38,256 nt of DNA from Ascidiaceihabitans sp. (GTDB lineage: Bacteria; Pseudomonadota; Alphaproteobacteria; Rhodobacterales; Rhodobacteraceae), in the NCBI GenBank assembly GCA_029251465.1, contig JAQXDI010000060.1:1-38256 (forward strand), written 5' to 3'. The notes under the pieces are model-generated. The model saw only the letters and a program-made list of their open reading frames with translations. It was not told where the DNA came from and searched no databases. The position numbers and the translations under genes are program-made. Below, in pieces: positions 1-6,400 of the stretch. The number at the start of each line of letters is the position of its first letter. Position 1 is the first letter of the stretch.

Positions 1-351
1 TGGCGCAAAGTCCAAGAAATGGAAGCCAGCGGTGTCATCACATCCCGTGTCGCCTTGCTGAACGCTGCGCATTTGGGGTGCAAACTGACAGTGCTTGCGT
101 CAATCACCCTTGCGGATCATGCCGAAGACACTGTCGCCGGCTTTGCCCGCTTGATCCAAGGTCATCCGGAAATCATCGAATGCCTGGCGACCTCAGGCGG
201 GTTCGATTACAGCCTGAAAATCAAAGTTGCAGATTTAGAAGCCTACGAGCAATTCATGACCCACACCTTGTTGCGGTCCGATTATGTGCGCAGCGTCCAG
301 TCCAGCTTTGTTCTGAAGGAATTGAAATCGACCACTGAATTGCCAATTTGA
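1..351 (+). CDS. Lrp/AsnC family transcriptional regulator, C-terminal part
   Basis: The frame is open from base 1, so the gene starts outside the window and its N-terminal helix-turn-helix is missing. The visible 116 residues match the ligand-binding RAM (AsnC_trans_reg) half of Lrp-type regulators: an alternating beta/alpha pattern, a segment around YSLKIKVADLEAYEQF, and the family-typical ending VLKELKSTTELPI. Such proteins form octamers that bind an amino acid and act as local or global regulators. The effector cannot be deduced. The stop TGA lies 32 bases before the next gene's preferred ATG on the same strand, so the two could be cotranscribed. An internal ATG at 19 is not a start. Confidence 0.85.
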   Translation, partial: WRKVQEMEASGVITSRVALLNAAHLGCKLTVLASITLADHAEDTVAGFARLIQGHPEIIECLATSGGFDYSLKIKVADLEAYEQFMTHTLLRSDYVRSVQSSFVLKELKSTTELPI

Positions 352-383
352 AGCGGACAGCGTTTGGGGTTAAGGCGTTGTCC

Positions 384-1079
384 ATGCAATCGTTTATCAT
401 TCACATGTCCTCGGCCACTGCGCGACGTTCAAACGTCGATCGCCTGCTGACGGACCTTCCTGATGCGCAGGTGATCGAGGCTGCGACCGGTCAAGGCGTT
501 CAAACCGCGCCCGGCAACCTGCACGTGCCAAACTATCCTTTTGCGATGGGAAATGGTGAAGTCGGCTGCACGCTGTCGCACAGAAAATGCTGGCAGCACA
601 TTGTGGACAGTGGCGCGGACTACGCGCTGATTGCCGAAGATGACTTGCACATTGATCCTATAGTTTGGCCTAGCGTGATGGCCTTGATCGCCGCACACAT
701 GACGCCTGATCATTTCATCAGACTGCCCGCCAAAGCGCGGGAAATTGCGGCTCAAGCCATCGCGCGCGATGGCTTGGCCCGCCTATTCTTACCAAAGGTC
801 GTTGGCTTGCAAACCGTGTGCCAAGTGGTGGGCCGAAATGCAGCACAGCGATTGTTGGATGCGACGCAAACACTGGATCGTCCCGTTGACACGTTCCTGC
901 AAATGCACTGGGTGCACGACCAAACCATTCACACGATCCTGCCGAACGGTGTGGCTGAATTAACGGCTGATCTTGGCGGTTCGACCATCCAAAAGAAAAC
1001 CCGCACCAGTGGTAAGCTGATGCGGGAAATTCGTCGGTTCAAGTACAGGCGCGCGGTCAACGCACGCCCGCAAGTTTAG
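384..1079 (+). CDS. Glycosyltransferase family 25 (LPS/surface glycan type)
   Basis: A 231-residue protein beginning MQSFIIHMSSATARRSN, typical of family 25 glycosyltransferases (LOS/LPS biosynthesis, LpsA/Lex1-like), which add sugars to lipooligosaccharide. The diagnostic features are the early 'GEVGCTLSHRKCW' segment and the 'ALIAEDDLHI' acidic motif near residues 85-95. No membrane segment is seen, so it is probably cytoplasmic or at the inner membrane face. I chose ATG 384; an in-frame TTG at 348 overlaps the upstream gene and adds 12 residues unlike the family. Its stop overlaps that of the convergent peroxiredoxin gene by 4 bp. The sugar donor and acceptor cannot be predicted. Confidence 0.8.
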   Translation: MQSFIIHMSSATARRSNVDRLLTDLPDAQVIEAATGQGVQTAPGNLHVPNYPFAMGNGEVGCTLSHRKCWQHIVDSGADYALIAEDDLHIDPIVWPSVMALIAAHMTPDHFIRLPAKAREIAAQAIARDGLARLFLPKVVGLQTVCQVVGRNAAQRLLDATQTLDRPVDTFLQMHWVHDQTIHTILPNGVAELTADLGGSTIQKKTRTSGKLMREIRRFKYRRAVNARPQV

Positions 1080-1729
1080 CCCGGGGCTTTGGTCTTGCGC
1101 AGGTAGGGCAGGATCGTTTCGAAGTCACCAAACTTGGCTTTGGCGTCCTCGTTCGAAACCGTTGGCGGGATGATCACATCGTCACCCGGCACCCAGTTGG
1201 CGGGGGTCGCCACGCCGTTGCCTGTCGCCATTTGCAAACCGTCCAGTGCCCGCAAAACTTCGGCAAAGTTGCGCCCAACTGTCATCGGGTAAGTCATCGA
1301 CAATTTCAGCTGTTTGTCAGGTCCGATGATGAACACGGATCGAACCGTGGCGCTGTCGGCAGGGGTGCGCCCGTCTGGCAAATACGCCTCGGCTGGCAGC
1401 ATGTCGAAGGCCTTGGACACTTCCAGCCCCGTGTCTGCGATGATCGGAAAACCAGCGGTGGTGCCTGCAACCTTCTCGATGTCGCCTTTCCACTTTTTGT
1501 GGTCCTCAACGCCGTCCACTGATACGCCGATCACCTTGGTACCGCGCGCCGCCCATTCGTTGGCCAACTGTGCCACTGCGCCAAATTCTGTTGTGCAAAC
1601 TGGCGTGAAATCCTTGGGGTGTGAAAACAGGATTGCCCAGTCATCCCCAATCCAGTCGTGCAGTGTGATTGTGCCGTGGTCCGTGTCGACGGTCAGGTTG
1701 GGGATAGTGTCGTTGATGCGCAAACCCAT
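1076..1729 (-). CDS. 1-Cys peroxiredoxin (Prx6 family)
   Basis: A 217-residue thiol peroxidase of the Prx6/AhpC-TSA 1-Cys group, which reduces H2O2 and organic hydroperoxides. The peroxidatic cysteine is Cys45 in 'FTPVCTTE', with the preceding 'LFSHPKDFTP' context. The C-terminal 1-CysPrx_C domain is present ('YPMTVGRNFAEVLRALDGLQ', 'TPANWVPGDDVIIPP'). Length and the lack of a resolving CxxC fit the class. No signal peptide is present, so it is cytoplasmic. An AGGAGAGACCC ribosome site sits directly before the ATG. It is divergent from the aldehyde dehydrogenase with a 155-bp shared promoter region and convergent with the glycosyltransferase. Confidence 0.93.
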   Translation of the reverse strand: MGLRINDTIPNLTVDTDHGTITLHDWIGDDWAILFSHPKDFTPVCTTEFGAVAQLANEWAARGTKVIGVSVDGVEDHKKWKGDIEKVAGTTAGFPIIADTGLEVSKAFDMLPAEAYLPDGRTPADSATVRSVFIIGPDKQLKLSMTYPMTVGRNFAEVLRALDGLQMATGNGVATPANWVPGDDVIIPPTVSNEDAKAKFGDFETILPYLRKTKAPG

Positions 1730-1788
1730 GGGTCTCTCCTTTGATTGATTATCGATTATGTGGGCTTTGCGAGATCAAACGCAAGTAT

Positions 1789-1800
1789 TGTATGGATACA
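1789..1800. promoter_or_regulatory. Inverted repeat TGTAT-GG-ATACA in divergent promoter region
   Basis: A perfect 5-bp inverted repeat with a 2-bp spacer lies in the 155-bp region between the divergent peroxiredoxin and aldehyde dehydrogenase genes. Sites of this general shape are bound by several regulator families (for example GntR types), but no such regulator is nearby. It is also simply short enough to arise by chance. Confidence 0.25.
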
Positions 1801-1884
1801 TGCGACGCCTTGCCCTGCCCCAATTGTGGTGCCAAGGTGCCGACAAACACAGGCCACGGGCCGCCTCGCATCAGGAGAATCACT

Positions 1885-3324
1885 ATGCTGGAAAAACTCG
1901 ATTTTTACATCAATGGCCAATGGGTCAAAAGCCAAGGTGGCGCGGATCATCACGTGATTGATCCCTCGACCGAGGAACCCTGCGCTGTGATTTCAATGGG
2001 CACAGAGGCTGACGCGAACGCCGCAATTGCCGCTGCCAAAGCTGCGTTTCCAGCATGGATGGCAACGCCCGTAGAAGAGCGCATCGCCTATGTGTCCAAG
2101 CTGATCGAAATCTACGAGACCCGCGCCGATGACATGGCCACAGCCATGAGCACCGAAATGGGCGCGCCGATTTCGATGTCGCGTTCCAGCCAAGTTGGCG
2201 CAGGATCATACCACCTGAAAAACTTCATCCGTGCCGCCAAGAATTTCGAATTCAACCGCCCCTTGGGTGCCCATGCGCCGAACGACCGGATCATCTATGA
2301 ACCCATCGGTGTGGCCGCACTGATCACCCCGTGGAACTGGCCGATGAACCAAGTCACGCTCAAGGTCGGTGCCGCGGCGATTGCAGGCTGCACGATGGTT
2401 CTGAAACCGTCCGAAGAAAGCCCTTTGAACGCGGTGATCTTTGCCGAAATGATGCACGAGGCGGGTTTCCCTGCCGGTGTGTTCAACATGGTAAACGGTG
2501 ATGGCGTCGGCGTCGGTACAACGCTTACCGGCCACAAAGACGTGGACATGGTCAGCTTTACCGGCTCGACCCGCGCAGGTACTGCCATTTCCAAAAACGC
2601 CGCTGAAACGCTGAAACGTGTGCATCTGGAATTGGGTGGCAAAGGCGCGAACGTGATCTTTGATGACGCAGACGACAAGGCCGTCAAACGCGGTGTTCTG
2701 CACATGATGAACAACACAGGTCAGTCCTGCAACGCGCCATCCCGCATGTTGGTCCAGCGCGGCGTCTACGACAAAGCCGTGGAAGAAGCAGGCGCAGTTG
2801 CGGCCAGCGTCACCGTTGGCCCAGCATCTGAGGAAGGACGCCACATTGGCCCCGTCGTGAACGAAGTGCAGTGGAACAAAATCCAAGCGCTGATCGAAAA
2901 GGGTATCGACGAAGGTGCCAAGCTGGTTGCCGGTGGCCCAGGCCGACCTGAGGGTCTGAACCGCGGGTTCTACGTGCGTCCGACAGTGTTCGCAGATGTG
3001 AACAACCAGATGACCATCGCGCGCGAGGAAATCTTTGGCCCAGTGCTGTCGATCATCCCCTTCGACACCGAAGAGGAAGCCGTCGAAATCGCCAACGACA
3101 CGCCGTACGGCCTGACCAACTACGTCCAAACCCAAGACAGCGCACGCGCCAATCGCTTGGCCACACAACTGCGTTCTGGCATGGTTGAGATGAACGGCAC
3201 ATCGCGCGCAGCCGGTGCCCCCTTTGGCGGGATGAAGCAATCGGGCAACGGGCGCGAAGGTGGCGTTTGGGGGCTGGAAGATTTCCTAGAGGTCAAAGCC
3301 GTGTCCGGCTGGGCCGCTGAATAA
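1885..3324 (+). CDS. Aldehyde dehydrogenase family protein, NAD(P)-dependent
   Basis: A 479-residue full-length ALDH that oxidises an aldehyde to the carboxylate. Catalytic features are visible: oxyanion Asn151 in 'TPWNWP', Lys174 in 'LKPSEES', 'FTGSTRAG' near 225-232, general base Glu249 in 'LELGGKG', nucleophile Cys282 in 'NTGQSCNAPS', and 'EIFGPVLS' downstream. The start ATG 1885 is fixed by the ribosome site AGGAG six to seven bases upstream and by homology to 'FYINGQWV'. The frame stays open to 1741 without adding family sequence. The substrate is unknown; the 'SCNAPSR' variant occurs in a subgroup of uncharacterised proteobacterial ALDHs. Two hairpins follow the stop. The gene is probably monocistronic. 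Confidence 0.93.
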   Translation: MLEKLDFYINGQWVKSQGGADHHVIDPSTEEPCAVISMGTEADANAAIAAAKAAFPAWMATPVEERIAYVSKLIEIYETRADDMATAMSTEMGAPISMSRSSQVGAGSYHLKNFIRAAKNFEFNRPLGAHAPNDRIIYEPIGVAALITPWNWPMNQVTLKVGAAAIAGCTMVLKPSEESPLNAVIFAEMMHEAGFPAGVFNMVNGDGVGVGTTLTGHKDVDMVSFTGSTRAGTAISKNAAETLKRVHLELGGKGANVIFDDADDKAVKRGVLHMMNNTGQSCNAPSRMLVQRGVYDKAVEEAGAVAASVTVGPASEEGRHIGPVVNEVQWNKIQALIEKGIDEGAKLVAGGPGRPEGLNRGFYVRPTVFADVNNQMTIAREEIFGPVLSIIPFDTEEEAVEIANDTPYGLTNYVQTQDSARANRLATQLRSGMVEMNGTSRAAGAPFGGMKQSGNGREGGVWGLEDFLEVKAVSGWAAE

Positions 3325-3335
3325 ATGAAACGCAG

Positions 3336-3354
3336 GGTGGGCGACACGCCCACC
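3336..3354 (+). terminator. Perfect 8-bp hairpin after aldehyde dehydrogenase
   Basis: GGTGGGCG-ACA-CGCCCACC is a perfect 8-bp stem with a 3-base loop, starting 12 bases after the aldehyde dehydrogenase stop. It is followed only by TTACG, so it is a weak intrinsic terminator by itself or an mRNA-stabilising hairpin. Confidence 0.6.
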
Positions 3355-3377
3355 TTACGATGCAAAACAAAGGGGAA

Positions 3378-3401
3378 GGTGTGCCACAGGCGCACCTTTT
3401 T
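3378..3401 (+). terminator. Intrinsic terminator, second hairpin after aldehyde dehydrogenase
   Basis: GGTGTGCC-ACA-GGCGCACC (8 pairs including one G:U) is followed directly by TTTTT. It lies upstream of the ATG at 3411 and is a textbook Rho-independent terminator for the aldehyde dehydrogenase transcript. Its position argues against the in-frame ATG at 3360 as the start of the next gene. Confidence 0.85.
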
Positions 3402-3410
3402 ACGGTTCAG

Positions 3411-4250
3411 ATGATTTACGCACGCTTGCATGGCCGCCTTGGCAACCAGATGTTTCAATACGCAGCCGCGCGTGGGTTGGCTGCGCGCTTGGGTGTTAAA
3501 TTTGCGTTGGATGATCGGCGCGCGATCCACAAAGGCGAAGGTGTCTTAACCCGCGTTTTTGGTCTGGATTTAGCAACGCCTGACAGTTTGCCACCTGCCC
3601 AGCACGAGCGCCTGTTGGCTTATGCAGCTTGGCGGGCTTTGGGCCTGTCCCCAAAGATGTACCGCGAGAATGGTTTGGGATTTAATCCAACATTCGAGAG
3701 CCTGCAAGACGACACTTATCTGCACGGGTATTGGCAGGTGGAGCGGTATTTCAAACACATCGAGGCGGACATTCGCGCAGCCTTTGTTCCGCGCAATCCG
3801 ATGTCAGACCAGAATGCTGAAATGGCGGCGCGCATCGCATCTGGAACATCCGTGTCTTTGCACGTGCGGCGCGGTGATTATTTGACCGTCGGGGCGCACG
3901 GGCTTTGTGATCAAACCTACTACGATGCGGCTTTGGCCAAGGTTGTTGAGGGGCTTGGTTCCGACCCGACTGTCTTTGTATTTTCGGACGATCCAGACTG
4001 GGCCAAAGACAACCTGCCGCTGCCGTTTGAAAAGGTTGTTGTTGATTTCAACGGCCCAGACACAGACTACGAAGACCTGCGGTTGATGAGCCTGTGCCAG
4101 CACAATGTTCTGGCCAATTCATCCTTTAGCTGGTGGGGCGCGTGGCTAAATACGAACCCGAACAAGCGCGTGGCTGGCCCCGCGAATTGGTTCAGCGACC
4201 CAAAGTTGAACAACCCCGACATCCTGCCAAACGGCTGGCTAACGGTTTAA
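3411..4250 (+). CDS. Glycosyltransferase family 11, alpha-1,2-fucosyltransferase-like
   Basis: A 279-residue GT11 protein, which transfers fucose from GDP-fucose to galactose-type acceptors in surface glycans. Motifs in order: 'GRLGNQMFQYA' at 8-18, 'HGYWQVERYF' at 105-114, the donor-binding 'HVRRGDY' at 151-157, 'VFSDDPDW' near 190-197 and 'SSFSWWGAWL' at 237-246. All are hallmarks of bacterial FutC/WbbL-type fucosyltransferases. I chose ATG 3411 because it starts directly at the 'MIYARLHGRLGNQ' core; the in-frame ATG 3360 would place a terminator inside the gene. No strong ribosome site is visible. The stop shares TTAA with the convergent rluA. No GDP-fucose synthesis genes are in the window. 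Confidence 0.87.
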   Translation: MIYARLHGRLGNQMFQYAAARGLAARLGVKFALDDRRAIHKGEGVLTRVFGLDLATPDSLPPAQHERLLAYAAWRALGLSPKMYRENGLGFNPTFESLQDDTYLHGYWQVERYFKHIEADIRAAFVPRNPMSDQNAEMAARIASGTSVSLHVRRGDYLTVGAHGLCDQTYYDAALAKVVEGLGSDPTVFVFSDDPDWAKDNLPLPFEKVVVDFNGPDTDYEDLRLMSLCQHNVLANSSFSWWGAWLNTNPNKRVAGPANWFSDPKLNNPDILPNGWLTV

Positions 4251-4894
4251 AACGGGGTCTTTGCGCGCATCCGCGTTGATTGCCCGTTTTGCGGATGCCT
4301 GAACCGTAGTTCTTCGGCATGCAGCATCATGCGCGGATGATCATCCCAATCAGGCCCGCTATAAAACGGGTCACCGACAATCGGATGCCCAATGGCTTGC
4401 ATGTGGACCCGCAGCTGATGCGTGCGACCGGTTTGGGGCGTTAGCCGCATACGGGCAAATTCACCCTGAACTTTGGTGACCCGCCAGTCGGTGACAGACG
4501 GTTTGCCCGTCTCGTGACACACCATTTGCAGCGGTCGATTGGGCCAGTCCACGATCAACGGCAGATCAACCGTTCCCGTCTTGTCGGACGGTACACCATG
4601 CACCTGCGCGATGTAGGTCTTTTTCGTGAGCCGGTCTTGGAACTGCTTGGCCAGATGGCGCTGCGCATAGGGTGTCAGCCCAAAGACCATGACCCCAGAT
4701 GTATCCCGATCTAGCCTGTGCACCAGCAACGCTTGGGGAAAGCCGACTTGCAGTCGCGTGATCAGGCAATCAGCCAAATGTTCGCCCCGACCAGGGACAG
4801 ACAGCAGGCCTGCGGGCTTGTCGACCACAACGACTTCTGCGTCCTCGTGCAAGATCACCAGCGGGTCGTTCGGGGGGGAATACGTTACGTCCAT
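4247..4894 (-). CDS. rluA: Pseudouridine synthase RluA (23S rRNA/tRNA)
   Basis: A 215-residue pseudouridine synthase of the RluA family, which isomerises U746 of 23S rRNA and U32 of some tRNAs in E. coli. The catalytic motif 'HRLDRDTSG' spans 59-67 with Asp62 as nucleophile. 'LPLIVDWPNRP', 'TGRTHQLRVHM' and 'GHPIVGDPFY' follow in family order. There is no S4 domain, as in RluA itself. The start ATG 4894 matches the E. coli N-terminus (PPxxPLVIL early). An upstream in-frame ATG at 4945 would add 17 unrelated residues and approach the divergent gene. The stop shares TTAA with the fucosyltransferase gene. Confidence 0.92.
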   Translation of the reverse strand: MDVTYSPPNDPLVILHEDAEVVVVDKPAGLLSVPGRGEHLADCLITRLQVGFPQALLVHRLDRDTSGVMVFGLTPYAQRHLAKQFQDRLTKKTYIAQVHGVPSDKTGTVDLPLIVDWPNRPLQMVCHETGKPSVTDWRVTKVQGEFARMRLTPQTGRTHQLRVHMQAIGHPIVGDPFYSGPDWDDHPRMMLHAEELRFRHPQNGQSTRMRAKTPF

Positions 4895-4971
4895 ACCCGC
4901 GCACATCTCAAATGTGGGTTTGGTTTTCAACCCTTCGCATGCCAAGCTGTGTGCAATTCAGGAGAACCTTC

Positions 4972-5382
4972 ATGCACCCGACGATCCAAAAATTCCACGA
5001 TCATGTTCTGGCAAATGACCACGCAGCCGTCCCTGCGCTGATGGCCGAGGACGTGCGATTTAGCCCTCCGACCTACTGGGCCACATGGAATGGACGCGAG
5101 GCCGTGGCGGCCGTTTTGGGGCACGTGAACGAGGTGTTTCAGGATTTCAAATACCGTCGTGTCATGGGGTCCGGCAATGATTGGGCGCTAGAATTTCAGT
5201 GCACTGTCGAAGGGTTGGATTGCGTTGGGGTTGATCTGATCACGCTAAACGACGACGGGCTGATGCAAGATTTCGAAGTCGTCATGCGCCCACACAAGAC
5301 CATCGGTGCCCTGCGCGAGGCGATGAATGCACGGGTCAAAACCGACCCGCGGTTCCTGAAATTTCGCGACGCGCTGTCCTAG
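4972..5382 (+). CDS. NTF2-like / SnoaL-like domain protein, function unknown
   Basis: A 136-residue single-domain protein with the NTF2/SnoaL-like cone fold pattern: an N-terminal helix 'HPTIQKFHDHVLAND', 'LMAEDVRFSPPTYW', 'GREAVAAVLGHVNEVFQDF' and a C-terminal strand run with 'EFQCTVEGLDCVGVDLI'. The fold holds small ligands or isomerase/hydrolase active sites, and no specific activity can be assigned. ATG 4972 is preceded by AGGAGAACCTTC, a good ribosome site, which decides it over the earlier in-frame start at 4912. It is divergent from rluA and convergent with rarD (3-bp gap). Confidence 0.8.
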   Translation: MHPTIQKFHDHVLANDHAAVPALMAEDVRFSPPTYWATWNGREAVAAVLGHVNEVFQDFKYRRVMGSGNDWALEFQCTVEGLDCVGVDLITLNDDGLMQDFEVVMRPHKTIGALREAMNARVKTDPRFLKFRDALS

Positions 5383-5385
5383 GCT

Positions 5386-6285
5386 TTAACGTCGCATTTG
5401 GCGGAACATCGACACGGAATAGATCACCAACGCTGCCCAAATCATTGGGAATGCGATCATCCGCGCTTGGCCAAAGGTTTCGCCAAACACGAACACCGCA
5501 ACCAGGAAAATCATCGTAGGTGCGATGTATTGAAGGACTGCGATTGTTGTCAGACGCAGCCCCTTTGCTCCGTTGGCGTACAGGATCAGCGGCACTGCCG
5601 TGACCACGCCGCAGCCCATCAAAAGCCACGTGTCGCGCGTCGCTGTGAACGTGAAATGCGAACTGCCGGTGCTTGCGAGATATCCGACGTACGCGAGCGC
5701 CGGGACCAGCAGGATCAGTACCTCAAGGAGGAACCCTTGGTTCGGGCCAATCGGCAGCTGTTTCTTGCAAAGCGCGTAGAACCCCCACGACACCGTCAGC
5801 CCAATGGAGACCCAAGGAATTGAGCCGTTCGAGATGGTCAAAATGGCGACAGCGGCGGCGGCCAATCCAATCGCAACCATCTGCGCGCGGGTCAGTTTTT
5901 CGCCCAGCAGTAACGCGCCCAAGGCGACGCTAAATAGCGGGTTTATGTAGTACCCAAGGGCCGCATCTAACGCGCGGTCCGCGGCAATGGCCCAGACGTA
6001 AATACCCCAATTGATGGTGATCAACGCGGCCGTCAAACACCCCATCGCCAAGGTGCGCGGATTACGCAACGCAGCCCCCAGATCACTGGTGCGGCGCAGC
6101 GCAATCAGCAACAATCCGGCAAGTGGTACGGACCAAATCACACGATGCGCGACGACCTCGGCTGGGGGCATGTGTTGCAACATTTTCATGTACAGCGGCA
6201 GGAACCCCCACAGCAAATACGCCCCCATCGCAAAGCCGAAGCCAGACAGAGTATCACCAGATTTAGGAGAGGGAGATTTGGACAT
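5386..6285 (-). CDS. rarD: EamA/DMT superfamily transporter RarD
   Basis: A 299-residue inner-membrane protein with about ten hydrophobic segments, organised as two EamA repeats. Residues 15-60 ('GFAMGAYLLWGFLPLYMKML', 'EVVAHRVIWSVPL') and 'LGYYINPLFSVALG' are characteristic of the RarD subgroup, named from a chloramphenicol-sensitivity locus; the transported substrate is unproven. The start ATG lies in a short hydrophilic Ser/Lys-rich leader. It is transcribed alone on the minus strand downstream of the sarcosine dehydrogenase gene, from which a 115-bp gap separates it. Confidence 0.92.
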   Translation of the reverse strand: MSKSPSPKSGDTLSGFGFAMGAYLLWGFLPLYMKMLQHMPPAEVVAHRVIWSVPLAGLLLIALRRTSDLGAALRNPRTLAMGCLTAALITINWGIYVWAIAADRALDAALGYYINPLFSVALGALLLGEKLTRAQMVAIGLAAAAVAILTISNGSIPWVSIGLTVSWGFYALCKKQLPIGPNQGFLLEVLILLVPALAYVGYLASTGSSHFTFTATRDTWLLMGCGVVTAVPLILYANGAKGLRLTTIAVLQYIAPTMIFLVAVFVFGETFGQARMIAFPMIWAALVIYSVSMFRQMRR

Positions 6286-6363
6286 GGAACCACCAGATGC
6301 GACGTTAGACCCTGCCTAACAGGACTGGGCGCGATGTCCATCGGTGTCGTCTTTGGCGGGCAT

Positions 6364-6394
6364 CCCTGCCAAACGGAAAACCCGAATGGCAGGG
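6364..6394 (-). terminator. Possible hairpin between sarcosine dehydrogenase and rarD
   Basis: CCCTGCC (6364-6370) and GGCAGGG (6388-6394) form a 7-bp stem with a 17-base loop, seven bases beyond the sarcosine dehydrogenase stop. TGGCGGG/CCTGCCA at 6354-6371 offers an alternative stem. No T-run follows on the minus strand, so termination is uncertain. Confidence 0.3.
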
Positions 6395-6400
6395 GATATG

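Noticed and set aside
2206..3240. 344-codon open frame antisense to the aldehyde dehydrogenase
   Set aside because: It lies wholly opposite a clear gene, has Cys/His-rich low-similarity sequence, no ribosome site, and is explained by codon bias of the sense strand.
3360..3410. Upstream ATG for the fucosyltransferase
   Set aside because: The extra 17 codons contain a terminator hairpin with T-run and no family sequence.
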